From Galactobacter caseinivorans (GTDB lineage: Bacteria; Actinomycetota; Actinomycetes; Actinomycetales; Micrococcaceae), in NCBI RefSeq assembly GCF_003640665.1, contig NZ_QQXL01000002.1, positions 248,001 to 312,000 on the forward strand: 64,000 nucleotides of DNA, in the 5' to 3' direction. The position numbers and the translations under genes were made by a program. The notes beneath the pieces were generated by a model. It was given only the letters and a program-made list of their open reading frames with translations. It ran no database searches and was not told the DNA's origin. Each line of letters starts with the position of its first letter. Within the stretch, counting starts at the first letter, position 1. Positions 42,056 to 51,363 of the stretch are shown in pieces.

Positions 42056-43108
42056 ATGAGCGACGAAAGTCACGGTGGCTCGAGGAACTCGGGCGCCGTC
42101 GATCCGGTCGGTCAGGGAGGCGTGGACCAGTTCCACAATCCCGGTCTGCCTCACCACGCCGAGCGCATCACCGACAAGGATCCGCGCGCAGTCAAGCGCG
42201 CCGAGACCCAGGTCATGGTGCTATTCATCATCTCGGTGATTGGAACAGTGCTGTTCTTCGTCGGTTACTTTGGGGTTGGCCACTCGGGCATCGAGATCGG
42301 CACCAAGCTTCGACTGCAGAACACGCTGATCGGTCTGGGAACCGCATTCGCCATGCTGGGCATCGGCTTGGGAATCATTCACTGGGCCAAGGCGCTCATG
42401 CCGGACCACGAGTCCGTCGAGCTGCGCCACGAGATTGCTCCCGAGTCCCAGCGCGCAGAGGCGCAGGAGATCATCGAGACCATTCTCGAGGAGTCAGGGA
42501 TGGATCGCCGTAAGGTGCTTCGCAACACCCTGATCGGCGCCGTGCTGGTTGCACCCATCCCGGCCGTCTTCATGTTCCGCGATCTTGACCGCTCGCAGCT
42601 GGGCGCCAACGCCATGGTTGACCGCCTGCGCCACACCATGTGGGCCAAGGGCGTGCGCCTGGTGCGTGACCCGTCCGGGCTGCCCATCAAGGCCTCCGAC
42701 GTTCAGCTGGGTTCGGCGTTCCACGTCATCCCGGAGGGGCTCAACGAGCTCAAGGAGGGCAAGCTCAACGAGAAGGCCAAGGCAGTTGTGCTGCTCATGC
42801 GTCTTCCCGAGGACAAGATGACGGTCTCCCCCGGTCGCGAGACCTGGAACGTGGACGGCATCGTTGCCTACTCCAAGATTTGCACGCACGTGGGTTGCCC
42901 GGTTGCTCTGTACGAGCAGCAGACGCACCACCTGCTGTGCCCCTGCCACCAGTCCACGTTTGACCTCACGCAGGAATGCAAGGTCATCTTCGGCCCCGCG
43001 GGACACGCGCTGCCGCAGCTGCCCATCGAGGTTGATTCCGAGGGTTACCTGGTCGCTCAAAGCGACTTCCAGGAGCCCGTTGGCCCGAGCTACTGGGAGC
43101 GTGGCTGA
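42056..43108 (+). CDS. qcrA: Rieske iron-sulfur subunit QcrA
   Basis: QcrA (350 aa) holds the Rieske [2Fe-2S] cluster that takes electrons from menaquinol. Cluster ligands are C276-x-H278 (CTHVGC) and C295-x2-H298 (CPCH). Three membrane segments (about 58-80, 95-120 and 155-175) precede the soluble domain; the three-helix form and tandem-arginine-like MDRRKV before the last helix are typical of actinobacteria. AAGG lies upstream of ATG 42056. Confidence 0.95.
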   Translation: MSDESHGGSRNSGAVDPVGQGGVDQFHNPGLPHHAERITDKDPRAVKRAETQVMVLFIISVIGTVLFFVGYFGVGHSGIEIGTKLRLQNTLIGLGTAFAMLGIGLGIIHWAKALMPDHESVELRHEIAPESQRAEAQEIIETILEESGMDRRKVLRNTLIGAVLVAPIPAVFMFRDLDRSQLGANAMVDRLRHTMWAKGVRLVRDPSGLPIKASDVQLGSAFHVIPEGLNELKEGKLNEKAKAVVLLMRLPEDKMTVSPGRETWNVDGIVAYSKICTHVGCPVALYEQQTHHLLCPCHQSTFDLTQECKVIFGPAGHALPQLPIEVDSEGYLVAQSDFQEPVGPSYWERG

Positions 43109-43113
43109 TCCTC

Positions 43114-44778
43114 ATGACTCAGACTTCTGAATACACCCCCAAGACGAGCACCGGCCGTATCGCCAACTTCGTCAACGAGCGCACCGGCGCGGCTGGCATG
43201 GTCAAGGAGTTTGGCCGCAAGGTCTTCCCCGATCACTGGTCCTTCATGTTCGGTGAGGTCGCGCTGTACTCCTTCGTCATCTTGTTGCTCTCGGGCACCT
43301 TCCTGACGTTCTTCTTTGACCCGTCCATGGCGGAGACGCACTACGACGGCTCCTACATCCCGCTGCGCGGGGTGGAAATGTCCGTGGCGTATGAGTCCTC
43401 GCTGGCCATCTCCTTCGATGTCCGTGGCGGCCTCTTCATGCGCCAGGTGCACCACTGGTCCGCGCTGCTCTTTGTGGCCGGCATGTCAGTGCACATGCTC
43501 CGCATCTTCTTCACCGGCGCCTTCCGCCGCCCGCGCGAGCTCAACTGGGTTGTTGGTGGTGTGCTGCTGATTCTGGGCATGGCCGCCGGCTTCACCGGCT
43601 ACTCGCTCCCCGATGATCTGCTCTCCGGCAACGGCCTGCGCATTATCGACGGCGTGATCAAGGCCATCCCGGTGGTCGGTACCTACATCTCCTTCTTCCT
43701 CTTTGGAGGGGAGTTCCCCGGCACCGCCATCATCGGCCGCCTGTATATGCTGCACATCCTCTTGGTGCCAGCCCTCATCCTGTTGATGATCGTGCTGCAC
43801 CTGATGATGGTGGTCATCCACAAGCACACCCAGTACCCCGGCCCGGGCCGCACCGAGAACAACGTGGTCGGCTTCCCGGTTGGCCCCGTGTACGCCGCCA
43901 AGGCCGGTGGCTTCTTCTTCGTGGTCTTTGGTGTTGTCGCCTTCATCTCGGCACTCTTCACGATTAACCCCATTTGGAACTACGGACCCTATGACCCCTC
44001 CCCGGTGTCCGCGGGTACGCAGCCTGACTGGTACATCGGCTGGGTTGACGGCGCGCTGCGCCTCATGCCGGGTGTTCTTGGAGACTTCTCCTTTGAACGC
44101 AACGTGGCACTGCCTTGGGGAGAGAACACCTTTGTGTTCAACGTGCTCCTCCCGGCGCTTGGCCCGGCCATGCTCATCCTGGGTCTCATGTTCACCTGGC
44201 CCTGGATTGAGCGCTGGATCACCAAGGACAACCGCGAGCACCACCTGCTTGACCGCCCGCGTAACGCCCCCTTCCGCACCGCGGTGGGCGTGGCCGGCGT
44301 GGTCTTCTACTGCACCACCTGGGCAGCAGCCTCCTCCGACCTCATCGCCACGCACTTCCACGTGTCGCTGAACGATGTGACGTATTGGCTGCGCACCATC
44401 TTCATCGTTGGTCCGTTCATCGCGTTCTGGATCACCCGCCGCATCTGTCTCTCGCTGCAGCGCAAGGATCGCGAGACGGTGCTGCACGGGCGCGAGGCCG
44501 GCATCATCATCATGAGCCCCGAGGGTGGCTTTACGGAGAAGCACGAGCCGCTCAACGAGTACAAGCGTTGGCGCCTGGTCTCCTTCGATACCCCGGTCTA
44601 CGTTCCGGCCCAGCCGGACGAGGACGGCAAGATCACCAAGCAGGAGAAGCGCCGCGCCAAGTGGTCCAAGTTCTTCCTTGAGGATCGAGTGGCACCGGTG
44701 ACCCCGGCGGAGCTGGAGGCAGCGCACCACCACCATGAGGTGGAGGGCGGCGACGAGCCAAAGGCGTTGGGTCACTGA
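43114..44778 (+). CDS. qcrB: Cytochrome b subunit QcrB
   Basis: QcrB (554 aa) is the quinol-oxidising cytochrome b. The heme-ligand helices are visible around HHWSALLFVAGMSVHMLRIF and LHILLVPALILLMIVLHL. The Qo motif PDW-type segment follows (TQPDWYIGW). The long C-terminal cytoplasmic extension is usual in actinobacteria. It starts 5 bases after qcrA and ends the operon at a strong hairpin. Confidence 0.95.
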   Translation: MTQTSEYTPKTSTGRIANFVNERTGAAGMVKEFGRKVFPDHWSFMFGEVALYSFVILLLSGTFLTFFFDPSMAETHYDGSYIPLRGVEMSVAYESSLAISFDVRGGLFMRQVHHWSALLFVAGMSVHMLRIFFTGAFRRPRELNWVVGGVLLILGMAAGFTGYSLPDDLLSGNGLRIIDGVIKAIPVVGTYISFFLFGGEFPGTAIIGRLYMLHILLVPALILLMIVLHLMMVVIHKHTQYPGPGRTENNVVGFPVGPVYAAKAGGFFFVVFGVVAFISALFTINPIWNYGPYDPSPVSAGTQPDWYIGWVDGALRLMPGVLGDFSFERNVALPWGENTFVFNVLLPALGPAMLILGLMFTWPWIERWITKDNREHHLLDRPRNAPFRTAVGVAGVVFYCTTWAAASSDLIATHFHVSLNDVTYWLRTIFIVGPFIAFWITRRICLSLQRKDRETVLHGREAGIIIMSPEGGFTEKHEPLNEYKRWRLVSFDTPVYVPAQPDEDGKITKQEKRRAKWSKFFLEDRVAPVTPAELEAAHHHHEVEGGDEPKALGH

Positions 44779-44800
44779 CCTGCCCCGCCACGCAATACCA

Positions 44801-44838
44801 GCAGGGCCTCCCCCATCGAAAGATGGGAGAGGCCCTGC
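44801..44838. terminator. Terminator after qcrB
   Basis: A 17-bp stem with one mismatch and a GAAA tetraloop lies between the convergent qcrB and DUF7832-like genes. Confidence 0.85.
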
Positions 44839-44856
44839 GGCGTTTCAGACACAGGA

Positions 44857-45297
44857 TCAGTGCAGGCGGGCCTGTCGCTTGCGCCAGCTGGCCAGCGCCT
44901 TGTCTAGGTAGGGACGCACGCGGTCGTAGCTCTCCCACGTATCTGGGGCGTGGTACATGGTTTCCAGCCGCAGGCGCCGGACGGCCCGTTCGTAGTCGCG
45001 GATGTAGTGCGGGTCCTCATCAGTGCTGGAGTAGTACTCGTGGGCAAAGGCGTTGCCCTCCTCGCTGAGATGGGCGTCCAGGAGCTTGCGATCGCAGCGC
45101 TGATGGATGAAGTACGACGGCGCTTGGCGCCGTTGCGACATGACCTCGCGGTCCGCCTCGGTGAAGGACTTGGGGTCCGTCAGCTCATTCTCTAGGCACC
45201 AGGCCAGGAAGATGCCAACGTGGGTCACTGCAGCCCGCTCGTTCAGGTTCTCGGGGAAGTCATCACCCAGGTGCCATGCGTCGTCGTCGTACTTCAT
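44857..45297 (-). CDS. DUF7832-like protein
   Basis: A 146-aa soluble protein. The N-terminus MKYDDDAWHLGDDFPENL followed by AAVTHVGIFLAWCLENEL matches a family of small proteins (DUF7832-like) found scattered in bacteria, function unknown. The C-terminal half is rich in charged and aromatic residues (DYERAVRRLRLETMYHAPDTWESYDRV). It sits between the two converging respiratory operons and next to a GntR regulator; there is no clear link. Confidence 0.7.
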   Translation of the reverse strand: MKYDDDAWHLGDDFPENLNERAAVTHVGIFLAWCLENELTDPKSFTEADREVMSQRRQAPSYFIHQRCDRKLLDAHLSEEGNAFAHEYYSSTDEDPHYIRDYERAVRRLRLETMYHAPDTWESYDRVRPYLDKALASWRKRQARLH

Positions 45298-45344
45298 GCC
45301 ACGCTCCTTCCCCGCCCGCCCTAGCTGCTCATGTGGCGTCCAGG

Positions 45345-46184
45345 CTACCGGAAGGGGCGGGTAGGCGTTCCGGAGCGGGTCAGGGGCACGGAGAGCCGGT
45401 AGCGGTCGGCGCGGTAGAACACCGCGGAATAGTTGATGAGGGCTTCATCCGCGAAGGCGTGCCGCACCACCTGGAGCAGCGGGTCACCCTCCTTGATGTG
45501 CAGTAGCCGGGATTGCACCAGTGATGCGGCAATGGCCTCAATTTGGTCCTCGCCGTACTCCAGCGTGATCCCGTAGCGCGTCTCCAGGAGCCGGTAGAGG
45601 GAGCGTGGCGCGCGCTCCGAGGCCAGCCCAGGAAGGCGATCTGCTGGAAGATAGTTCTCATCCACGGCCATGGGGGCGTTATCCGCGAGCAGCAGGCGTT
45701 GCAGGTACACCACCGGTGCGCCCACCTCCAGCCCCATCTCACGGGCCAGCCAGCCCGTGGCAGTCGTGGATTCGAACCGCAACACCCGCGAACCGGGGCT
45801 CATCCCCCGGCTTTGCATGTCCTCGGAGAAGGAGGTCAGCCCCACCCGTGGCGTGCCCTTGCGCCGTGGGACAAAGGTCCCCAGGCCGGGAACGCGCTCC
45901 AGCACCCCCTCTGCCACCAGCGCGTCCGTGGCCTGCCGCAGGGTCCCGCGGGAGACCTGCAGTTCTTCCGCCAGCTCCCGCTCTGAAGGGAACGGGTCCC
46001 CGGGGCGGGCCTGCAGCCGGATGATGTGCCCGACGACGCGGGTGAGGGCCTGGTGCCGTGACTCGCCACTGCGCTGGCGGCCGCCGCGCTGGGCCGGCTG
46101 CTGTCCAAGCGGTTCCAGGTGCCATGCCGCGGTGAGGGGGGCCAGGAGCTGGCGTCGATCGGCACGCAGACGCAGGGAGGACAT
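45345..46184 (-). CDS. GntR/HutC-family transcriptional regulator with UTRA domain
   Basis: A 279-aa regulator. A 45-residue N-terminal extension precedes the winged HTH (PSERELAEELQVSRGTLRQATDALVAEGVLERVPGLGTFV, about 65-110). The C-terminal UTRA ligand-binding domain (GMSPGSRVLRFESTTATGWLAREMGL ... PLLQVVRHAFADEALINYSAVFYRADRYRL) puts it in the HutC subfamily, whose members sense sugars or amino-acid derivatives. No metabolic target gene lies beside it, so the ligand is unknown. Confidence 0.87.
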   Translation of the reverse strand: MSSLRLRADRRQLLAPLTAAWHLEPLGQQPAQRGGRQRSGESRHQALTRVVGHIIRLQARPGDPFPSERELAEELQVSRGTLRQATDALVAEGVLERVPGLGTFVPRRKGTPRVGLTSFSEDMQSRGMSPGSRVLRFESTTATGWLAREMGLEVGAPVVYLQRLLLADNAPMAVDENYLPADRLPGLASERAPRSLYRLLETRYGITLEYGEDQIEAIAASLVQSRLLHIKEGDPLLQVVRHAFADEALINYSAVFYRADRYRLSVPLTRSGTPTRPFR

Positions 46185-46210
46185 GTCCCCATTCTTTCAC
46201 CCACAACGCC

Positions 46211-46251
46211 GCAGGGGGCGTACCGCGCATGATGCGCGATACGCCCCCTGC
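46211..46251. terminator. Terminator hairpin after ctaF
   Basis: A 19-bp stem with one mismatch and a 3-base loop lies just after the ctaF stop (- strand) and upstream of the GntR gene. Confidence 0.8.
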
Positions 46252-46268
46252 GGGACGGGCGGTCTGGC

Positions 46269-46667
46269 TCAGTGAGCCCAGTCGCCGCGGGACAGCTCGA
46301 ACGTCCAGCCGATGACAGCCACGATGGCGAAGCCGGCGCCGATGAACAGGATCCACCAGCCCACTGCCAGTCCGAGGAAGCCGGTGGCTGCGGCCAGGCC
46401 GAGCGAGACCGGCCACCAGGACCACGGGGTGAAGGAGCCGTAGATGCCGGCCTTCTCCGCGATCTCACCGTCGGTGCGGTCCTCCGGACGCTCGCCGATG
46501 ACGGCAGAGTGCTTGTAGAGGTACACGCCGACCATGGTGGTCATGCAGCCCACGAGCATGATGGCCAGGAAGCCCACCCACTCGTGGAATCCGGTGAGGA
46601 AGCCGTAGATGGCGCCCAGCGGGATGAAGATGAGGCCCCAGAGGAACAGAGTTGCTTCTTTACGCAT
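46269..46667 (-). CDS. ctaF: Cytochrome c oxidase subunit IV CtaF
   Basis: The actinobacteria-specific fourth subunit of the aa3 oxidase (132 aa), with four membrane helices in two pairs separated by a polar loop (GERPEDRTDGEIAEKAG). The segment FTPWSWWPVSLGLAAA is conserved in the family. It starts 6 bases after the ctaD stop and closes the ctaC-ctaD-ctaF operon. Confidence 0.93.
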   Translation of the reverse strand: MRKEATLFLWGLIFIPLGAIYGFLTGFHEWVGFLAIMLVGCMTTMVGVYLYKHSAVIGERPEDRTDGEIAEKAGIYGSFTPWSWWPVSLGLAAATGFLGLAVGWWILFIGAGFAIVAVIGWTFELSRGDWAH

Positions 46668-46673
46668 CAGTGA

Positions 46674-48395
46674 TCACCGATCGCCTTGGTCGGCCGGGCC
46701 GAAGATCCGCGCGACGCCGCCCGTGGGGGTGACGCGGTTGGTAGCCAGCTCGGGGTGGTGCAGGTCAAGTGCCGGTCGCTCCGAGCGGATGCGCGGAAGC
46801 GAGTGGAAGTTGTGACGCGGCAGCGGGCACGGGGTGGCCCACTCGAGCGAGGCACCAAAGCCCCACGGGTCATCAACCTGGACACGGCGTCCGTTGCGGG
46901 CGGTCAGGAACACGTTCAGGAAGAACGGGATCATGGAGACGCCCAGCAACATGGCACCGGTCGTGGAGACCTGGTTCATGAACTCGAAGCCATCCGAGGG
47001 CAGGTAGTCGGCGTAACGACGGGGCATGCCCATCACACCTAGCCAGTGCTGCACCAGGAAGGTCAGGTGGAAGCCTACAAAGAGCAGCCAGAAGTGGATC
47101 TTGCCGAGGCGCTCGTTGAGCATCTTGCCGGTCCACTTGGGCCACCAGAAGTAGAAGCCAGCGAACATGGCGAAGACGACGGTGCCGAAGACCACGTAGT
47201 GGAAGTGCGCCACCACAAAGTAGGTATCGGAGACGTGGAAGTCCAGCGGGGCGGAGGAGAGCGTGATGCCCGTGAGTCCGCCAAACAGGAAGGTGGAAAG
47301 GAAGCCGAGCGACCACAGCATGGGTGTCTCGAAGGTCAGGGACCCTCGCCACAATGTGCCGATCCAGTTGAAGAACTTCACGCCGGTTGGCACCGCAATC
47401 AGCATGGTCATGAAGCCGAAGAAGGGCAGCAGGACCGCGCCGGTGACGTACATGTGGTGGGCCCACACGGCAACGGAGAGGGCGGCAATCGCAATGGTTG
47501 CGTAGACCAGGCCCTTGTAGCCAAAGATCGGTTTTCGCGAGAACACCGGGAAGATCTCTGACACCACTCCAAAGAAGGGCAGCGCAAGGATGTAGACCTC
47601 GGGGTGGCCAAAGAACCAGAACAGGTGCTGCCAGAGAATGGGGCCACCATTCTCCGCGTCGTAAACGTGGGCCCCGAATCGTCTATCAGCTCCGAGGGCA
47701 AACAGCGCTGCCGCCAGGGGCGGGAAGGCCATCAGGACCAGCAGCGACGTGATCAGCGTGTTCCACGTGAAGATCGACATGCGCCACATGGTCATGCCGG
47801 GTGCACGCAGGCAGATGATCGTCGTGATGAAGTTGACCGCACCGAAGATGGTGCCGAAGCCGGACAGCGCCAGGCCAAAGACCCAGAGATCCCCACCCAC
47901 GCCGGGGCTAAAGGTGGTGCTAGAGAGCGGCGCGTAGGCAAACCAACCGAAGGAGGCGGCACCCTGCGGGGTGATGTAGCCGGCCATGGCGATGGTGGAG
48001 CCAAACAGGAAGAACCAGAAGGCCAGAGCGTTCAGTCGCGGGAAGGCGACGTCGGGTGCGCCGATCTGCACTGGCATGAGGACGTTGGCAAAGCCGGCAA
48101 AAAGCGGCGTCGCAAACATCAGCAACATGATGGTGCCGTGCATGGTGAAGAGCTGGTTGTACTGCTCCTTGGTATGCACAATCTGCATGCCGGGCTCCCA
48201 CAGCTCGGCGCGGATGATCAGAGCCATCACGCCGGCGATGCAGAAGAAGAAGAAGGACACGATCAGGTACATGTACCCGATCTTCTTGTGATCGGTGGTG
48301 GTGATCCAGTCAACGATCATCTTGCCCTTGGACCGGGGCACCACCATGGGTGCGATGGTCCGGGCCTCGTCAGTCGCGTACTCGTAAGTTGTCAC
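46674..48395 (-). CDS. ctaD: Cytochrome c oxidase subunit I CtaD
   Basis: The catalytic subunit (573 aa) of the aa3 oxidase, with 12 helices. Heme and copper ligands can be recognised in [19 protein letters not shown] (His-Tyr cross-link), AHHMYVTG and VAHFHYV. The proton-channel residues of the K and D pathways appear to be present. The N-terminal 25 residues before [10 protein letters not shown] are variable. ctaC lies 6 bases upstream. Confidence 0.96.
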   Translation of the reverse strand: MTTYEYATDEARTIAPMVVPRSKGKMIVDWITTTDHKKIGYMYLIVSFFFFCIAGVMALIIRAELWEPGMQIVHTKEQYNQLFTMHGTIMLLMFATPLFAGFANVLMPVQIGAPDVAFPRLNALAFWFFLFGSTIAMAGYITPQGAASFGWFAYAPLSSTTFSPGVGGDLWVFGLALSGFGTIFGAVNFITTIICLRAPGMTMWRMSIFTWNTLITSLLVLMAFPPLAAALFALGADRRFGAHVYDAENGGPILWQHLFWFFGHPEVYILALPFFGVVSEIFPVFSRKPIFGYKGLVYATIAIAALSVAVWAHHMYVTGAVLLPFFGFMTMLIAVPTGVKFFNWIGTLWRGSLTFETPMLWSLGFLSTFLFGGLTGITLSSAPLDFHVSDTYFVVAHFHYVVFGTVVFAMFAGFYFWWPKWTGKMLNERLGKIHFWLLFVGFHLTFLVQHWLGVMGMPRRYADYLPSDGFEFMNQVSTTGAMLLGVSMIPFFLNVFLTARNGRRVQVDDPWGFGASLEWATPCPLPRHNFHSLPRIRSERPALDLHHPELATNRVTPTGGVARIFGPADQGDR

Positions 48396-48401
48396 GACGG
48401 A

Positions 48402-49289
48402 TCACTTCCCTTCCGTGCTGGGCTCGGCCGGCTTGTGCGTTGCGTCGTTGGTTGGAACGACCCCAAGGCGGTTGTAGTCGGAACCGACCTCACCCTCGGG
48501 CAGCTTGCCAACCTGCTTCTGGAACTCGTCGAGGGAGACCACCTTGACCTGGAACAGCATCTCGGAGTGGTACTCGCCGCAAAGCTCGGCGCACTTGCCC
48601 TTGAACGTTCCCTCGCGCTGAGGCGTCAGGTACATGTAGTTGGTCTTGCCCGGGATCATGTCCAGCTTCTGAAGGAAGGCGGGAACCCAGAAAGAGTGGT
48701 TGACGTCGCGAGAGTTGAGCTCGAAGGTGACAGGAACGTTGACGGGCAGGTAGAGAGTCGGAAGATTGGACTCATCCACCACCTTGCCGGGCTCGTGCAC
48801 CTGGGTGGTCTGCGCGTAGTGCTTGTCACCCTTGTAGTCGTAGTTGAAGTCCCACGCCCACTGCTTGCCGTAGACGTTCACGACGAGCGGCGAATCCACC
48901 GGCTTATCAACGGCGGTCTGGGTCGCGTCCGTAAACGTGAAGAACGTGACAACAAGTGCCAGCGGCACGGCCGTGTAGAAGACCTCCAGCGGCAGCGAGT
49001 AGCTCAGCTGACGCGGGTATCCCGTGTCGCCCTTGCGGCGGCGGTAAGCCACGATGCACCACAGCATCAGGCCCCAGGTGATCAAACCGATCACCAGGGA
49101 CGCGATCCAGGAATGGTTCCACAGCTCCATGATGGAGCGGGTGTGGTTGGTCGTTTCCGGGTCATCCAGGGGCAACCAGCCCTTGGAGGCCTCGGGCGTG
49201 CAGCCGGCGAGAGCCAAAGCTCCCACTGTTGCCAGCCCGGCGAACCGGAAGGCTTTCCGGCGACCGCTGGTTCGGTCTTGCGAACTCAC
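48402..49289 (-). CDS. ctaC: Cytochrome c oxidase subunit II CtaC (lipoprotein)
   Basis: Subunit II (295 aa) carries the binuclear CuA centre. Ligands are visible as His198, Cys233, Glu235, Cys237, His241 and Met244. A lipoprotein signal peptide ends in LAGC with Cys30, followed by two membrane helices (about 60-82 and 100-120). An extra C-terminal stretch is typical of actinobacteria. GTG 49289 is preceded by GAGGAAGG. It is the first gene of the ctaCDF operon. Confidence 0.95.
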   Translation of the reverse strand: MSSQDRTSGRRKAFRFAGLATVGALALAGCTPEASKGWLPLDDPETTNHTRSIMELWNHSWIASLVIGLITWGLMLWCIVAYRRRKGDTGYPRQLSYSLPLEVFYTAVPLALVVTFFTFTDATQTAVDKPVDSPLVVNVYGKQWAWDFNYDYKGDKHYAQTTQVHEPGKVVDESNLPTLYLPVNVPVTFELNSRDVNHSFWVPAFLQKLDMIPGKTNYMYLTPQREGTFKGKCAELCGEYHSEMLFQVKVVSLDEFQKQVGKLPEGEVGSDYNRLGVVPTNDATHKPAEPSTEGK

Positions 49290-49373
49290 AGACGGCCCTT
49301 CCTCTTGGTTATGCGAATGATGATGTCTAGGTACCTCGTCGATCGCGCGGGGGACGCGTGGCTGACGAAGGTT

Positions 49374-49390
49374 CTCTACCTCGTGTAGAG
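49374..49390. promoter_or_regulatory. Inverted repeat upstream of ctaC
   Basis: CTCTAC and GTAGAG flank a 5-base centre about 90 bases upstream of the ctaC start. It may be a regulatory site for the oxidase operon; only position supports this. Confidence 0.3.
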
Positions 49391-49420
49391 GATACCCCGA
49401 TGGGACCCAGGGCGCGGCAC

Positions 49421-49447
49421 TGGCGCGCCGCTAGATGCGACGCGCCA
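49421..49447 (-). terminator. Weak hairpin after erpA
   Basis: TGGCGCG and CGCGCCA pair around a 13-base loop 9 bases beyond the erpA stop. Confidence 0.35.
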
Positions 49448-49455
49448 GGGCTGGC

Positions 49456-49821
49456 TCAGTGGAAGGAATCGCCGCAGGCACAGGAGCCACCGGCGTTCGG
49501 GTTATCGATGGTGAAGCCGACCTTCTCGATGGAATCCTCGAAGTCCACCGTGGCGCCGCTCAGGTACGGCACCGACATGCGGTCCACGATGACCTCAACC
49601 CCGTCATAATCACGCACGGAGTCTCCGTCCAGGACGCGCTCGTCGAAGTAGAGCTGGTAAATCAGGCCGGAGCAACCGCCCGGCTGCACGGCGACTCGCA
49701 GGCGCAAGTCCTCGCGGCCCTCCTGCGTGAGCAGGGTGGACACCTTCTCGGCAGCACCGGGGGTCAGCAGCACCTCGTGGGTGGGCATCTCCGTGGTGTC
49801 GCCGCTAGCGATCGTGGTCAT
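49456..49821 (-). CDS. erpA: Iron-sulfur cluster insertion protein ErpA
   Basis: A 121-aa A-type carrier that delivers Fe-S clusters to target proteins. The three conserved cysteines are Cys50 (GGCSG), Cys114 and Cys116 (CAC). The start ATG 49821 follows AAGGAG at 6 bases. Its location beside respiratory genes, which include the Rieske protein, is common in actinobacteria and fits a role in supplying clusters. Confidence 0.93.
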   Translation of the reverse strand: MTTIASGDTTEMPTHEVLLTPGAAEKVSTLLTQEGREDLRLRVAVQPGGCSGLIYQLYFDERVLDGDSVRDYDGVEVIVDRMSVPYLSGATVDFEDSIEKVGFTIDNPNAGGSCACGDSFH

Positions 49822-49900
49822 GTCGTGCTCCTTCGTGCTCGATCATGTCTGGTGCCCGCTCTCGCGGCCGGACACGTACTCCTAGTCTACTGCGAATGCG

Positions 49901-51319
49901 CTAGCCCTGGCGCGCTTCTGCGGCGAGCCGAGCCAAGAGCAGCGCCTCCGCAAGAACGGCGTGGTCGAAGTCGCCAAGGTGCAGGGACTCATTGGCGCTG
50001 TGAGCGCGTGAATCCGGGTCCTCCACGCCGGTAATCAGGATCTGTGCGGAGGGGTAGAGCTCGGTGAGATCCGCGATGAACGGGATGGATCCGCCGATTC
50101 CCATGGACACAGGCGTGGTGCCCCACGCCGTCTCCAGGGCCCACATCTCTGCCTGCGCGGCGCTGCCGCTCAGGTCGGAGCGGAAGGAGGCGCCGGCCTC
50201 AGTGGTGCGATACGTCACCTCTGCGCCCAAGAGATCCTGGGCTGCGAAGTGCTCCTCCATGGCACGCGCCGCGTCCTGGGGGTCCTGGCCGGGAGCCACG
50301 CGGACGGAGACCTTGCCGCGGCACACGGGCGCGATCGTGTTGGAGGAGAGCGCCACGGAGGTGATGTCCATGCCGATCAGGGAGATGGCGGGCTTGTTCC
50401 ACAGCCTGTCCGCGACGGGGCCGGACCCCGCCAGACGGACGCTGTCCAGGATGCCGGCGTCCGCGCGCAGGGTCTCCTCGGGGTACTCCACCTGTGAGAC
50501 CTCTTGCTGGAGCAGCCCCTTGACCGCCACGTTGCCTTCAGCGTCATGCAAGGTCGCGACCAGTCGCGCGGCCAGCGTCGGCGCATCAAGCACCGGGCCG
50601 CCGTACATTCCGGAGTGCACGGCGTGATCAAGCACGCGCACCTCAAACTCGCCCGCGGTCATGCCGCGCAGGCTGGTGGTGAGCGCGGGGACGCCGATCT
50701 TCCAGTTTCCTGAGTCCGCCACGATGATCACGTCCGCGCGCAGCAGCTCCTGGTACTTCTCCAGGAAGGCGCGGAAGGACGGGGATCCGGCCTCCTCCTC
50801 CCCCTCAATGAAGTAGATCAGGCCAAGGCCCTGCGCAGCCGTGGCCTCCGTGATGGCGCGCAGGGCACCCACGTGGACCATGATCCCGGCCTTGTCATCC
50901 GCGGCGCCGCGGCCAAAGAGCCGGTCGCCGCGTCGAGTGGCCTCGAACGGTGGGGTGTCCCAGAGCGCCTCGTCACCGACGGGCTGCACGTCGTGGTGGG
51001 CGTACATGAGAACGGTCGGCATGCCCGGCGCGGCGGCCCTGCGGGCAACGACGGCGGAGCGGCCCTGCGTGCCGTCTTCGGCTATCGCGTTCAACAGCTG
51101 CACATCCTCCAGCCCCGCCTCTCGCAGCAGCTCTGCCACGGCGTGAGCACTGGCCTCGACATGGGCCGGATCCAGTCCGTCCCAGGCAATGGAGGGGATC
51201 GCGACCAGGTGCGTGAGATCGGAGATGCGACGCTCCGCGTCGGCGTCCACAAGGTCGGAAAGTCGCTGGATGGTCTCTGCGGTGACGGAGGCAAAGTCCG
51301 CGTTGGGCGAATCAGTCAT
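49901..51319 (-). CDS. M20/M25/M40 family dipeptidase
   Basis: A 472-aa zinc peptidase of the carboxypeptidase G2/PepV-like group. The first metal motif is YAHHDVQP (His108, Asp110), the second GRGAADDKAG (Asp141/Asp142) and the catalytic base region IEGEEEAGSP (Glu174/Glu175). A dimerisation domain follows (about 200-350). GGAGG lies just upstream, but TAGGGT 6 bases before ATG 51319 also allows a leaderless start. It is divergent from the DUF3043 gene with only 44 bases between starts. Confidence 0.9.
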   Translation of the reverse strand: MTDSPNADFASVTAETIQRLSDLVDADAERRISDLTHLVAIPSIAWDGLDPAHVEASAHAVAELLREAGLEDVQLLNAIAEDGTQGRSAVVARRAAAPGMPTVLMYAHHDVQPVGDEALWDTPPFEATRRGDRLFGRGAADDKAGIMVHVGALRAITEATAAQGLGLIYFIEGEEEAGSPSFRAFLEKYQELLRADVIIVADSGNWKIGVPALTTSLRGMTAGEFEVRVLDHAVHSGMYGGPVLDAPTLAARLVATLHDAEGNVAVKGLLQQEVSQVEYPEETLRADAGILDSVRLAGSGPVADRLWNKPAISLIGMDITSVALSSNTIAPVCRGKVSVRVAPGQDPQDAARAMEEHFAAQDLLGAEVTYRTTEAGASFRSDLSGSAAQAEMWALETAWGTTPVSMGIGGSIPFIADLTELYPSAQILITGVEDPDSRAHSANESLHLGDFDHAVLAEALLLARLAAEARQG

Positions 51320-51325
51320 GCCTCC

Positions 51326-51356
51326 ACCCTAGCCATCCTCTGCGGGACGGTACTAT
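51326..51356. promoter_or_regulatory. Back-to-back leaderless promoters (M20 peptidase / DUF3043)
   Basis: On the - strand TAGGGT (51331-51326) is 6 bases from ATG 51319; on the + strand TACTAT (51351-51356) is 7 bases from GTG 51364. The two promoters must overlap in the 44-bp space. Confidence 0.5.
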
Positions 51357-51363
51357 TGGAATT

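Noticed and set aside
47604-49388. 594-codon frame opposite ctaD and ctaC
   Set aside because: Antisense shadow of two clearly recognised oxidase genes.
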